From a virus, in IMG/VR virus record IMGVR_UViG_3300027896_000003, positions 1-46,505 of that record: DNA of 46,505 nt; one strand, given 5' to 3'. Numbering within the stretch: the first letter of the stretch is position 1; every line of letters starts with the position of its first letter. A program made the position numbers and the translations under genes. The notes beneath the pieces were generated by a model that was not told the DNA's origin, ran no database searches, and saw nothing but the letters and a program-made list of their open reading frames with translations. Of this stretch, positions 1-6,839 are shown in pieces.

Positions 1-127
1 AACAATAGTCTGCGATATTTTCCTTATCCAGTTTACTCATGTCGTAATCCTTATAATCACCCTTGCGCCAATTCAGCTTTGAAAAGTGTTCCAATGTATG
101 AAAAGCATGTATGTGATAATCGTTTTC
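1..127. repeat. terminal direct repeat, left copy (circular overlap)
   Basis: Identical to the last 127 bases of the window. It lies wholly inside a coding gene that continues in frame across the junction. A length of 127 is a common maximal assembly k-mer, so this is most simply the overlap left when a circular or terminally redundant genome is assembled, not a biological terminal repeat. The unique genome length is then 46,378 bp. Confidence 0.95.
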
Positions 128-817
128 ACACATCTTCTCTCTTGCCATACAGTGAACATCTACGCCGCCCATTGTTATTCCAGACCCGAACAGAGAATTT
201 GCCGCCAGCATCCCTGCATACATTGTCAATACCCCAAAATACCATTGAGGCCATGTCCCGTACCCGTCTGGAAATTCATCCGCCCTTAGCTTCTTGCAAT
301 ACTCCATGTGTATCTGAGCGTATAAAAGCGTCATATTGCTATGAGCCATAAATGTAGAGCCGACACTATTAAAAATAGGCTGAATGCCCCATTTAAAAGC
401 TATCTCTGCCAGCCTTGCTACGACAATGGATTCTGTGGCGTATAGACCTATGCCGAATGCAGCTAATCTAGGCCTTAACTTTTGGAAATGAGGGGTAAGA
501 AAACAGTCATTATCCGTCTTTAATACATACTTGTATTTTGCTAATTCCGCAGCTTCGGGGGTAGTCAGAAAATGAGTGCTGTTAATAAAAGGGTAATCCT
601 TCCAACTCGCATCCATCTCCGTTAATGGCTTTAAAGGAATATAACAAATGCCGTTTTCTTGCGGTAACGATTCTTTTGGAATGCTTGGATTATGGAATGC
701 AACGATTTCCGAAGTTCGCCATGACCCGCTGTATATCCACGATCTGCACAACCAACCGAACTCTTTAATCAGCCATTCGTTATTATCAATGTATGTCGTG
801 ACCGCCACATCTATCAT
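1..817 (-). CDS. GT-A-like glycosyltransferase, C-terminus continues across the circular junction
   Basis: Starts at ATG 817-815, overlapping the TGA of the upstream methyltransferase-like gene (ATGA). It reads to base 1 and continues through 46378 to a TGA at 46355-46353, giving about 280 residues in the closed genome. The N-terminus (MIDVAVTTYID) looks like a nucleotide-sugar-binding GT-A start. A DND acidic motif (LKTDNDCF, near residue 100) fits the metal-binding DxD motif of GT-A enzymes. It sits between a SAM-methyltransferase-like gene and a GT-B-like gene, so it probably takes part in making or adding a glycan. Whether the acceptor is the virion or the host surface cannot be told. The fold call is from motif and context only. 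Confidence 0.7.
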   Translation of the reverse strand, partial: MIDVAVTTYIDNNEWLIKEFGWLCRSWIYSGSWRTSEIVAFHNPSIPKESLPQENGICYIPLKPLTEMDASWKDYPFINSTHFLTTPEAAELAKYKYVLKTDNDCFLTPHFQKLRPRLAAFGIGLYATESIVVARLAEIAFKWGIQPIFNSVGSTFMAHSNMTLLYAQIHMEYCKKLRADEFPDGYGTWPQWYFGVLTMYAGMLAANSLFGSGITMGGVDVHCMAREKMCENDYHIHAFHTLEHFSKLNWRKGDYKDYDMSKLDKENIADYC

Positions 818-1326
818 AGGCACATCCTCGCAAACTCTTTTGCCACGTTTATGGTATTACTGACCGCCGTTGTTCGTGGGAAATACTCAGCCATATACCT
901 TCCATCTATCTTCCAATCCCAACGGTACTTAAATTCACTAAGAATAGGTTCATAATGGTAAATATGAGAATAGCAGGTGTCGTGAACTACCAATAAGTCG
1001 GCATCTTTTAACATTCTAACTGAATGACCCCGTTGTTCTCCTATTCCATGATCTACAAATACCAATCCCCACTTTTGGCTATATTCAGGCAAGTCAATAA
1101 AACTATCAACCTGCCTGAAGTTATGCCATGTTCTTCCGTAATTCAGAAACTTGAGTAACCATTCTTTATCGGACTCAATCGTTGTCAAAGAGCGTTTTAA
1201 ACTTCCACATAAACCATGTAGAAGAAGTGTTGAACCGTACCCTGCCCCCAATTCGAGGACAGGGCCGGATGTTATTGTTATCGCCCCTGCTAATAGGGGA
1301 ATGTGACTACAGAACTCATAGTTCAT
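814..1326 (-). CDS. class I SAM-dependent methyltransferase-like protein
   Basis: 170 residues. It has the glycine-rich SAM-binding motif I (VLELGAGYGST, about residues 23-33), an acidic residue after the next strand (TIESDKEW) and a motif IV-like WGLVFVDHG. These fit a Rossmann-fold class I methyltransferase. Its TGA overlaps the ATG of the GT-A gene, so the two are translationally coupled. With the two glycosyltransferases downstream it forms a three-gene cassette between head and tail genes, which suggests sugar or small-molecule methylation, not DNA methylation. The substrate is unknown. Confidence 0.7.
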   Translation of the reverse strand: MNYEFCSHIPLLAGAITITSGPVLELGAGYGSTLLLHGLCGSLKRSLTTIESDKEWLLKFLNYGRTWHNFRQVDSFIDLPEYSQKWGLVFVDHGIGEQRGHSVRMLKDADLLVVHDTCYSHIYHYEPILSEFKYRWDWKIDGRYMAEYFPRTTAVSNTINVAKEFARMCL

Positions 1327-1327
1327 C

Positions 1328-2902
1328 TTAACCGCATTTCGATTTAATGTAGGAAATCACCAACCCGATACTGATTAACGTACTTTGGATCTGTGACGTC
1401 GCTACGCCAATACTTGTACCTTGGCTGATACCTGAACTCGATGTGGTAGAAACCTGAGTGCCGACGCTGGACAACACGCTAAGATTAGAACTCTGCGTAG
1501 TTGATACCTGAGCAGTAATACTGGTTGCCTGAGAAGCAACACTCAAGACATTTGCCGCCGCCGCAGAGGTCTGAATACCGATACTGGATAACTGACTCAA
1601 CCCAGTAGAAAGCCCAGTGCCGACACTAATCACCCTACTTACGTTTGTCGAAAGGTTTGTTCCGACACTAACAACCGCTACACCCGTACTTGAGGTAAGA
1701 CTTGTGTTTGTGGAAACAGCTACACCGACACTACCAATAGCACTGGTATTGATAGACGCTGTTGCGCCCACGCTGACAAGTTTACTGTCAACGGTAGAGG
1801 TTCCAACGCTCACCAGAGAAGCCTGCTGACCAACACTATAGGTGTAACTCTGAATCGTAGAAGCCTGTACTCCAACACTCTGAGTGAGACTTGTGTTGGT
1901 TGAAATAGAAACCCCGACACTTCCAATGCCGGATGTGTTGGTAGATACTCCAACGCCAACACTATCAGCCTTGCTCTGAACAACAGATGCCTGAACGCCA
2001 ACACTATTAACCGCCGCTGTAATATCAGTTGCTGCACCAAGAGCCGAACCGCCCGTACCATCAGAAGCGTACCCAAGACAACCCATCCCCCATTGTAGTT
2101 TTGCCTGACTCGATACATAAGTAGTACCGGAAGCAATGCGGAGTTTCACGTCTTCCGCAAAACCTGTGGTATTTGCGTGAAGAGTCAAACCGGGGGCCGG
2201 ACTTGCATTAAGATTGTTTAGATTCATCTGATACAGGTTAATATTTGTGATTGCCGCTGATATATCAACAGGACTAGTGGAAAAATCACCCGTAATGTTG
2301 ATATTTTTCAACACAACACCATTGAGTGCGCCAGCGGTTTTTATACCATCTGTCTTCTGTGTGCCGCCTGTACTCTCATAATATTGATAACCGTCAATAA
2401 TCATACGGTTTGCCGCTGAAGTCGTAAGAACCTGAATAGTAGTTGATTTTGATGTTGCATCATAATATTCGACATTCTGCATTTTGAAATCAGCAGCCTG
2501 AACATTAATAGCCGCCGCAACAGCATCAATACCTGTGAGAAAACGAGGATTAAGAAGTGTTACGCCTGCTGCGCTTACTACAAGCGTAGCTCCCGTTGCG
2601 GTAAATGTGATTGTGGCTTTGTTCGATCCCGAACCCAAAAACTCAACAAAAAGATTTGCAACGCTGAATGTAAGCCCCCCTGCTGTTGCTACCGTTTCCG
2701 TATGCCCCGGCATTACAAAAACGTAATCCCCTGCCGATGCCCTGGTAATAACTTTTGCTATTGTAGCAAAAGGCAATTCAGGCCGTGTGCCTGTATTATC
2801 ATCTGAACCAGACACACTATCTGCATACCAGACATTGCTTCCGGTTTTCATACCTGCGGGGAAACGGTTTACATCGTTCCTCCACCTTATACTCTGATCC
2901 AT
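1328..2902 (-). CDS. head-proximal fibre-like protein: beta-helix plus heptad-repeat stalk
   Basis: 524 residues. The N-terminal part (about 20-270) begins with an exported-beta-helix-like module (WYADSVSGSDDNTGT, then PFATIAKV and a VMPGH turn) and repetitive strands typical of right-handed beta-helices. From about residue 300 to the C-terminus the sequence becomes a low-complexity stalk of 14-residue units (SVGVxxSTNTSxxx) with V/I/L spaced in heptads, as in trimeric fibres and autotransporter stalks. It lies directly after the coat protein gene and before the methyltransferase and glycosyltransferase cassette, so a capsid-attached fibre or decoration is plausible. It could also be a tail fibre. 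It ends in a Cys-Gly tail. Confidence 0.65.
   Translation of the reverse strand: MDQSIRWRNDVNRFPAGMKTGSNVWYADSVSGSDDNTGTRPELPFATIAKVITRASAGDYVFVMPGHTETVATAGGLTFSVANLFVEFLGSGSNKATITFTATGATLVVSAAGVTLLNPRFLTGIDAVAAAINVQAADFKMQNVEYYDATSKSTTIQVLTTSAANRMIIDGYQYYESTGGTQKTDGIKTAGALNGVVLKNINITGDFSTSPVDISAAITNINLYQMNLNNLNASPAPGLTLHANTTGFAEDVKLRIASGTTYVSSQAKLQWGMGCLGYASDGTGGSALGAATDITAAVNSVGVQASVVQSKADSVGVGVSTNTSGIGSVGVSISTNTSLTQSVGVQASTIQSYTYSVGQQASLVSVGTSTVDSKLVSVGATASINTSAIGSVGVAVSTNTSLTSSTGVAVVSVGTNLSTNVSRVISVGTGLSTGLSQLSSIGIQTSAAAANVLSVASQATSITAQVSTTQSSNLSVLSSVGTQVSTTSSSGISQGTSIGVATSQIQSTLISIGLVISYIKSKCG
1331..2005 (-). repeat. 14-residue (42-bp) coding repeats of the fibre stalk
   Basis: About 225 residues made of degenerate two-heptad units with SVG at each unit start and S/T-N-T-S in the middle. 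Some units are expanded to 21 residues (three heptads). The pattern is in protein phase and the DNA copies are diverged, so this is a structural repeat, not a recent tandem duplication. Confidence 0.8.
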
Positions 2903-2968
2903 AATTGAATCCTCCTATGCCAACCTACCAACCCACCCTATGGCATGGTAGAAAAATATTGTTAATAG

Positions 2969-3895
2969 TTACGCAGGGATGACTCCGTACCAATCCCTCT
3001 CGTCTGCCACCTCGATACTGAACCGCTGGTCTGCCTTTGCCATGATGTCGCCTGTCTGGAAATCCTTCTCACGCCCGAACCGGGTCTTACGCCGCCAGAA
3101 GAAGATAATTCCCCTTCCTTCGCACTGTAAGAACCAACTCGTAGCACCTGTTAGCTGTTGCCATTTCCGCAGGGTAACCGAGCGTCCGCTCTGAGCATAG
3201 GCATTGATCGCCCTGTTCGGAGTGTCCGGCCTGTCTGGTGATTTGGTAATTTCCGCACCCTTCATTTCCAGCTGAGGCGGAATCCAGAGAGCCTTAACTT
3301 TTTTCGTAATCTTGTGCTGGCGATAACCAACCTGATTTTCAGCGGCGATAAGAATAGCCCAGAAAGTTTCATAGGTTAAATCTGTCAGCGTGGATTTATT
3401 GGAGAAAGTCGTGCCGTCCGCCCTGTACTGCGTAGTCGCGAACAGTGCGGTATTGAACCTTGTCGTATGGTAAGTCGTTGCGTTCCCGTAATTCAGCACT
3501 TTAGCGCACTGAATTTCAAGGTTTTCCGCCATTGACTCGCCAAGGTCATAGAACATATCCTGGAGGTCTTCGGCATTGCCGCCGCCGCCAAGCTCATACA
3601 GGTTGTCTTCAATCGCTTCCTCTGTAATCCTGATACCGAGCGCCCATACGTCATGCACCCAGGTCTGGAGAGGCGTTGCAATCTGAACATCGTACTTAAT
3701 CGGAGTCCCTTCAGCCTTTCTCAAAGGGAATGCGAGTCCAGATCTTCCGACATCCTGCTCTCTTTTCTTTTTCGATTCTTTGATGTCCACCATATAAGTG
3801 TACATCCCTTCCGCTCGTTTCGATACGAAGCTATCCACAGCAACGGTAAAGAGGCCGGGGATATACTCCTGAACAAATCTACCTCGTGTCCACAT
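2969..3895 (-). CDS. major capsid (coat) protein
   Basis: 308 residues, preceded by a strong ribosome-binding site (AAGGGGG). The assignment rests on position and character. It follows the portal, scaffold and two accessory head genes in the normal head-gene order, and its length suits an HK97-fold coat. Segments such as ITEEAIEDNLYE, followed by a long amphipathic stretch rich in M, E and D (about residues 92-125), resemble the spine helix region. Downstream lies the fibre gene. No protease was recognised nearby, so a scaffold-based route fits. Family membership cannot be proven without structure prediction. Confidence 0.75.
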   Translation of the reverse strand: MWTRGRFVQEYIPGLFTVAVDSFVSKRAEGMYTYMVDIKESKKKREQDVGRSGLAFPLRKAEGTPIKYDVQIATPLQTWVHDVWALGIRITEEAIEDNLYELGGGGNAEDLQDMFYDLGESMAENLEIQCAKVLNYGNATTYHTTRFNTALFATTQYRADGTTFSNKSTLTDLTYETFWAILIAAENQVGYRQHKITKKVKALWIPPQLEMKGAEITKSPDRPDTPNRAINAYAQSGRSVTLRKWQQLTGATSWFLQCEGRGIIFFWRRKTRFGREKDFQTGDIMAKADQRFSIEVADERDWYGVIPA

Positions 3896-3914
3896 ATCTA
3901 TTTACCCCCTTCCC

Positions 3915-4529
3915 TTAAATACCGACAACGTTCGGTGCATTGTGGTGAGCATTGACCATCACAATAAAACGCTGATATATCGTTGCCGCTGTGTCAAATT
4001 CGTACAGTTCAAGAATCTTCAGTGAGTAGGTGTTGTTCGTGTTCACGCTTGAAGAATGCAGTGTATGGCCGGAAAGACCCGTAAGGGTACTTCCAGACCC
4101 TAAAGCGATTTCCGCATTCAACCCGACAGATGCGGCAGCTACTGCTCCGCCTGCACCATCTTCCTGAACCAGAAAACGCTGCATTGGGCTATCTGCAATC
4201 AAAACATAACCTGCTACAACGCCATCACCCACGGTTGACGCCGGCATGTAACCTGCTGCATCCGCAAATAAATCCATATTTGAATCAAATATCGCCAGTA
4301 TAGGCCCAAGGTTCGCTCCAAGGGCCCCAGTGGCACTTGCCAGCACCGCAGCGGGAATCCCCGTTCCCTTTTTGGTTGCGTAGGATGTTCCGCCGTGCAT
4401 CATCAAATCGCCTACAAATAACGCCGTTGCAGCATTGAGAGTGGCAATCCCATAGATATGAGATTCAATCTCCGTATGCCTGATTTCAACGGGCATTAAT
4501 CCGAAAGGCGCGTTATATCCAGTGGACAT
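3915..4529 (-). CDS. accessory head protein, possible capsid decoration
   Basis: 204 residues, Ala/Gly/Thr-rich and beta-prone, with no membrane segment or catalytic motif. It sits immediately upstream of the coat gene (19 bp gap) and directly downstream of a 245-residue head-module gene. Small beta-rich proteins in this position are often decoration or head-stabilising proteins. The function is inferred from position only. Confidence 0.55.
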   Translation of the reverse strand: MSTGYNAPFGLMPVEIRHTEIESHIYGIATLNAATALFVGDLMMHGGTSYATKKGTGIPAAVLASATGALGANLGPILAIFDSNMDLFADAAGYMPASTVGDGVVAGYVLIADSPMQRFLVQEDGAGGAVAAASVGLNAEIALGSGSTLTGLSGHTLHSSSVNTNNTYSLKILELYEFDTAATIYQRFIVMVNAHHNAPNVVGI

Positions 4530-4547
4530 ATTATGTCCCTCCTTTCA

Positions 4548-5285
4548 TCATTCTTCTTGTATTTGCATATCGGCCTCGGTTACCGCAGGAGTGTTAATCC
4601 CCATTGATTTGTCGATAGCCGCCTCATCCGCGAAGATAACGTCATCTCCGCCTACCTTGGCGCGTGCATGACCCGTCCTGTCGTCTTCATCACCTTTGAA
4701 TGCCATGTATTCCCCCCACTCACGTTTTTCGCCGTCTTTGGAAAGAATGTCGCCTTTTGTGTAAGCATCGGTTTTCGCTAACTCAATTGCCATTTCCTTT
4801 TCGTGCATCCACCAGGGCTTGAATAAAAGCATCTGGTCAAGTTTGCACACACAGCCGAGTACCGGATCAATAGAGTCCAGAAGAAAAGGGGTGTTGCTTG
4901 CATTACAGATCCACCATCTGAATGGCGGCTGCTTGCTTCTTTCTACGTCAAGTCTTCGTGGGTTTCTTTCAATCCACCTGAACTTGAATTGTTTCTCCTT
5001 TTCCATTTCTATGGCTGCGTCAGGAAGTTTCATCGGGTCTTCGGCAAGGGAATAATCCAGTACCGAGTCCTCGCCTATTGTGCGCCAGTCATCCCGTTCA
5101 TTCTGGATACGATGAAACAGGGCTGATTCATCCGGCGACAAGGCGGCATGTGGTTCTGTTTTTGGCTGAACAGGTCTTCCCTGTTCGGATATAATATCTG
5201 TACCCTTTACAGGTATATCTTTAACGGATGGTTTCTCTTCCGGTCTTTGTCCTCTTTTGTAAAAGTTCTTCGGTGTTGTTGACAT
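4548..5285 (-). CDS. uncharacterised head-module protein
   Basis: 245 residues. The N-terminal third is charged and probably disordered. The middle holds a Trp/Arg-rich block (FKFRWIERNPRR, PPFRWWICNAS) with a few cysteines, and the end is acidic. It starts 3 bp after the scaffold gene stop and ends before the accessory head gene. I do not recognise the family. A virion assembly role follows from synteny. Confidence 0.6.
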   Translation of the reverse strand: MSTTPKNFYKRGQRPEEKPSVKDIPVKGTDIISEQGRPVQPKTEPHAALSPDESALFHRIQNERDDWRTIGEDSVLDYSLAEDPMKLPDAAIEMEKEKQFKFRWIERNPRRLDVERSKQPPFRWWICNASNTPFLLDSIDPVLGCVCKLDQMLLFKPWWMHEKEMAIELAKTDAYTKGDILSKDGEKREWGEYMAFKGDEDDRTGHARAKVGGDDVIFADEAAIDKSMGINTPAVTEADMQIQEE

Positions 5286-5288
5286 GGC

Positions 5289-6179
5289 TTATGCCTCCCC
5301 TCTTTGTGATTTAAGTATTGATGCGTAGCGGTCGATGCTCTTTTTGGGATTGCCTACCCCGTATCCGAGCCTCTTAGCGATTTCCATTTCTGCGGCGGAA
5401 AGTCCTGAATTGCCTTTTTTACCATCCCCGCCTTTTTTCTTCCCATCGCCGAGTTTGTTCTGCTCTATGCCTTTTAACCGCTCCTCTTCGGAAAGCCCTT
5501 TTGTGGCTTCCGCTTTGCCCGCCTCAAACCACTGCTTTTGAAGGTTCGGCAATGCCCTTAACAACGACACGCCCACGCCAAATAAATCACCATAGGGATG
5601 GTCAACAATGTCAAACTCTGACTTCACGCCATCAACGTCTGTTCTGACATCAGATGTCGGGTCATCCCATTTGTCCTTGAATACGTTACGGAAATTTTTA
5701 TCAACTTCCCTCTTTTTGGCTATGACATCGGCCTCAGTCAATGCCGATACCTTTGCCCCTTTTGCCGCCTGCTCTGCAGCGTATTTCATCACTCTGAGAA
5801 GCGATGCCTTATCGTCTCCCGCATCTTCCATGAACTTTAAAAGCTGTTCGTCGGTTAGTGCGGGTGTGCTGTCATCCTTCTTTCCGTCTTCCTTTTTTTT
5901 GTGCCTATCGTCATAGTGAAGCCGCTTTAATGACTTATCCATGTCGTTGATTCGTGCTTCTAGGCTCTTAATGATCTGGTCTTTCGCATCACCCTCAACT
6001 ACTTCGGGCTGCGCTTTCTCCTTTTTGGGCTTTGGTTCGCCTCCCTTTTCAACAGGTTCTTCGGTTTGCTTGTCGTCAAAAACATCCATCTGGCTCAAGT
6101 CAATATTGCCGTCGTCAACGTCTGGCGGTTTATCGCCGTCTTTTATTTGGTCTTGTAATTCTTTGTCTTCGTCTGCCAT
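5289..6179 (-). CDS. scaffolding protein
   Basis: 296 residues, very rich in Lys, Asp and Glu, and predicted mostly helical or disordered. There is an acidic N-terminus (MADEDKELQDQIKDGDKP), a central coiled-coil stretch (SLEARINDMDKSLKRL) and a Lys/Gly-rich region before a basic C-terminal helix, the usual place of coat-binding elements in scaffolds. It lies between portal and coat genes as in P22-like head modules. It has its own leader with hairpins and a terminator upstream, so its expression may be set apart from the portal segment. Confidence 0.75.
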   Translation of the reverse strand: MADEDKELQDQIKDGDKPPDVDDGNIDLSQMDVFDDKQTEEPVEKGGEPKPKKEKAQPEVVEGDAKDQIIKSLEARINDMDKSLKRLHYDDRHKKKEDGKKDDSTPALTDEQLLKFMEDAGDDKASLLRVMKYAAEQAAKGAKVSALTEADVIAKKREVDKNFRNVFKDKWDDPTSDVRTDVDGVKSEFDIVDHPYGDLFGVGVSLLRALPNLQKQWFEAGKAEATKGLSEEERLKGIEQNKLGDGKKKGGDGKKGNSGLSAAEMEIAKRLGYGVGNPKKSIDRYASILKSQRGEA

Positions 6180-6203
6180 CGCATTACCTCTTTTATTTAG
6201 TCT

Positions 6204-6221
6204 CGGAGATAACCCTCTCCG
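6204..6221 (-). promoter_or_regulatory. hairpin in scaffold gene leader
   Basis: Perfect 6-bp inverted repeat (CGGAGA/TCTCCG) with a 6-nt loop, between the terminator and the scaffold start codon. It may stabilise the 5' end of a processed message. Its function is unknown. Confidence 0.4.
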
Positions 6222-6234
6222 GAAAGGTCACAAT

Positions 6235-6270
6235 AAAAAAGCCCCTCAATGTTTTCACATCAAGAGGCTT
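6235..6270 (-). terminator. intrinsic terminator between portal segment and scaffold
   Basis: Read on the minus strand, AAGCCTC pairs with GGGGCTT (one G-T pair), an inner ATGT/ACAT helix closes a GAAA loop, and a run of six T follows. This is a good rho-independent terminator inside the late unit. It probably lowers read-through, or it may be bypassed by antitermination. No clear promoter was seen after it. Confidence 0.7.
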
Positions 6271-6284
6271 TCGCGTTTTGATCT

Positions 6285-6313
6285 CTTTGCTTACGCTTAC
6301 AGGATAAGCAAAG
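6285..6313. repeat. 9-bp perfect inverted repeat
   Basis: CTTTGCTTA at 6285-6293 is repeated in inverse at 6305-6313 with an 11-nt loop. It lies just after the stop of a 32-residue gene and before the terminator. It could be an mRNA hairpin or an operator. Confidence 0.5.
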
Positions 6314-6329
6314 GTTATATATTATTTAT

Positions 6330-6428
6330 CTATATCTTTTCGCCCTTCTCCACTTTTTCAAGCAGGCTAACAAGAAATTTGGCGGCTCGTATCAACGCTC
6401 TGATAATCTGCTTTGTGTCGTCACTCAT
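6330..6428 (-). CDS. 32-residue hypothetical protein
   Basis: A very small ORF whose ATG overlaps the TGA of the previous gene (ATGA). The peptide starts MSDDTKQIIRALIRAAKFL and forms one amphipathic helix ending in a lysine-rich tail. The coupling and codon sense support translation. The function is unknown. Confidence 0.5.
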   Translation of the reverse strand: MSDDTKQIIRALIRAAKFLVSLLEKVEKGEKI

Positions 6429-6583
6429 TTAGACAGCTCGTTTATTTCTTCCAGCCTTTTAATAAGAGTTTCCCTTGATAATTCTCCGTATTTATATAAT
6501 GGAAATAAGTAATCTAATGAATGCACTTTGACCATCAGTTCTATTTCTTTTTCAGTAAATAATGTTTTCAGAAATTCACTCAT
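6425..6583 (-). CDS. 52-residue hypothetical protein
   Basis: Small helical, charged protein (starts MSEFLKTLFTEKEIEL). It overlaps the end of the 87-residue gene upstream and is coupled by ATGA to the 32-residue gene downstream. Its place right after the portal suggests a small head assembly or regulatory factor. The family is not recognised. Confidence 0.6.
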   Translation of the reverse strand: MSEFLKTLFTEKEIELMVKVHSLDYLFPLYKYGELSRETLIKRLEEINELSK

Positions 6584-6839
6584 TCAGCAACCTTCTCATC
6601 ATCTGACGTTCAAATATATTAAAAGACTTCTCAACCAGTGCCGCCGCGTATTCTATATTTTTATCGCCCTTCGCATGTTCTTGAGGTATGCAGAGTATCT
6701 TTTTAAGCATCTCAACTGCCCCTCTAAAATATTCCGGCGATTCGTGACCTTCCATCAACTTTTTTAAAACATCTACGCCTATTTCTATTTCAAGGGCGCG
6801 GTACGCCGCAAAATCCTCACTGCGTAACAGTTCCTGCAT
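6576..6839 (-). CDS. 87-residue hypothetical protein downstream of portal
   Basis: Entirely helical by composition (MQELLRSEDFAAYRALEIE and later repeats of charged heptads). It overlaps the 3' end of the portal gene by 23 bp. Small helical proteins after a portal can be accessory scaffold or head-completion factors, but nothing specific is recognised. Confidence 0.65.
   Translation of the reverse strand: MQELLRSEDFAAYRALEIEIGVDVLKKLMEGHESPEYFRGAVEMLKKILCIPQEHAKGDKNIEYAAALVEKSFNIFERQMMRRLLNE

Noticed and set aside
1-127. true biological direct terminal repeat, T7-like
   Set aside because: The repeat lies within an uninterrupted gene and has the length of a common assembly overlap. Circular closure explains it better.
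5941-6432. 163-residue plus-strand frame
   Set aside because: It covers the antisense of the scaffold start plus an intergenic hairpin region. Its serine-rich composition is a typical reverse-strand artefact.
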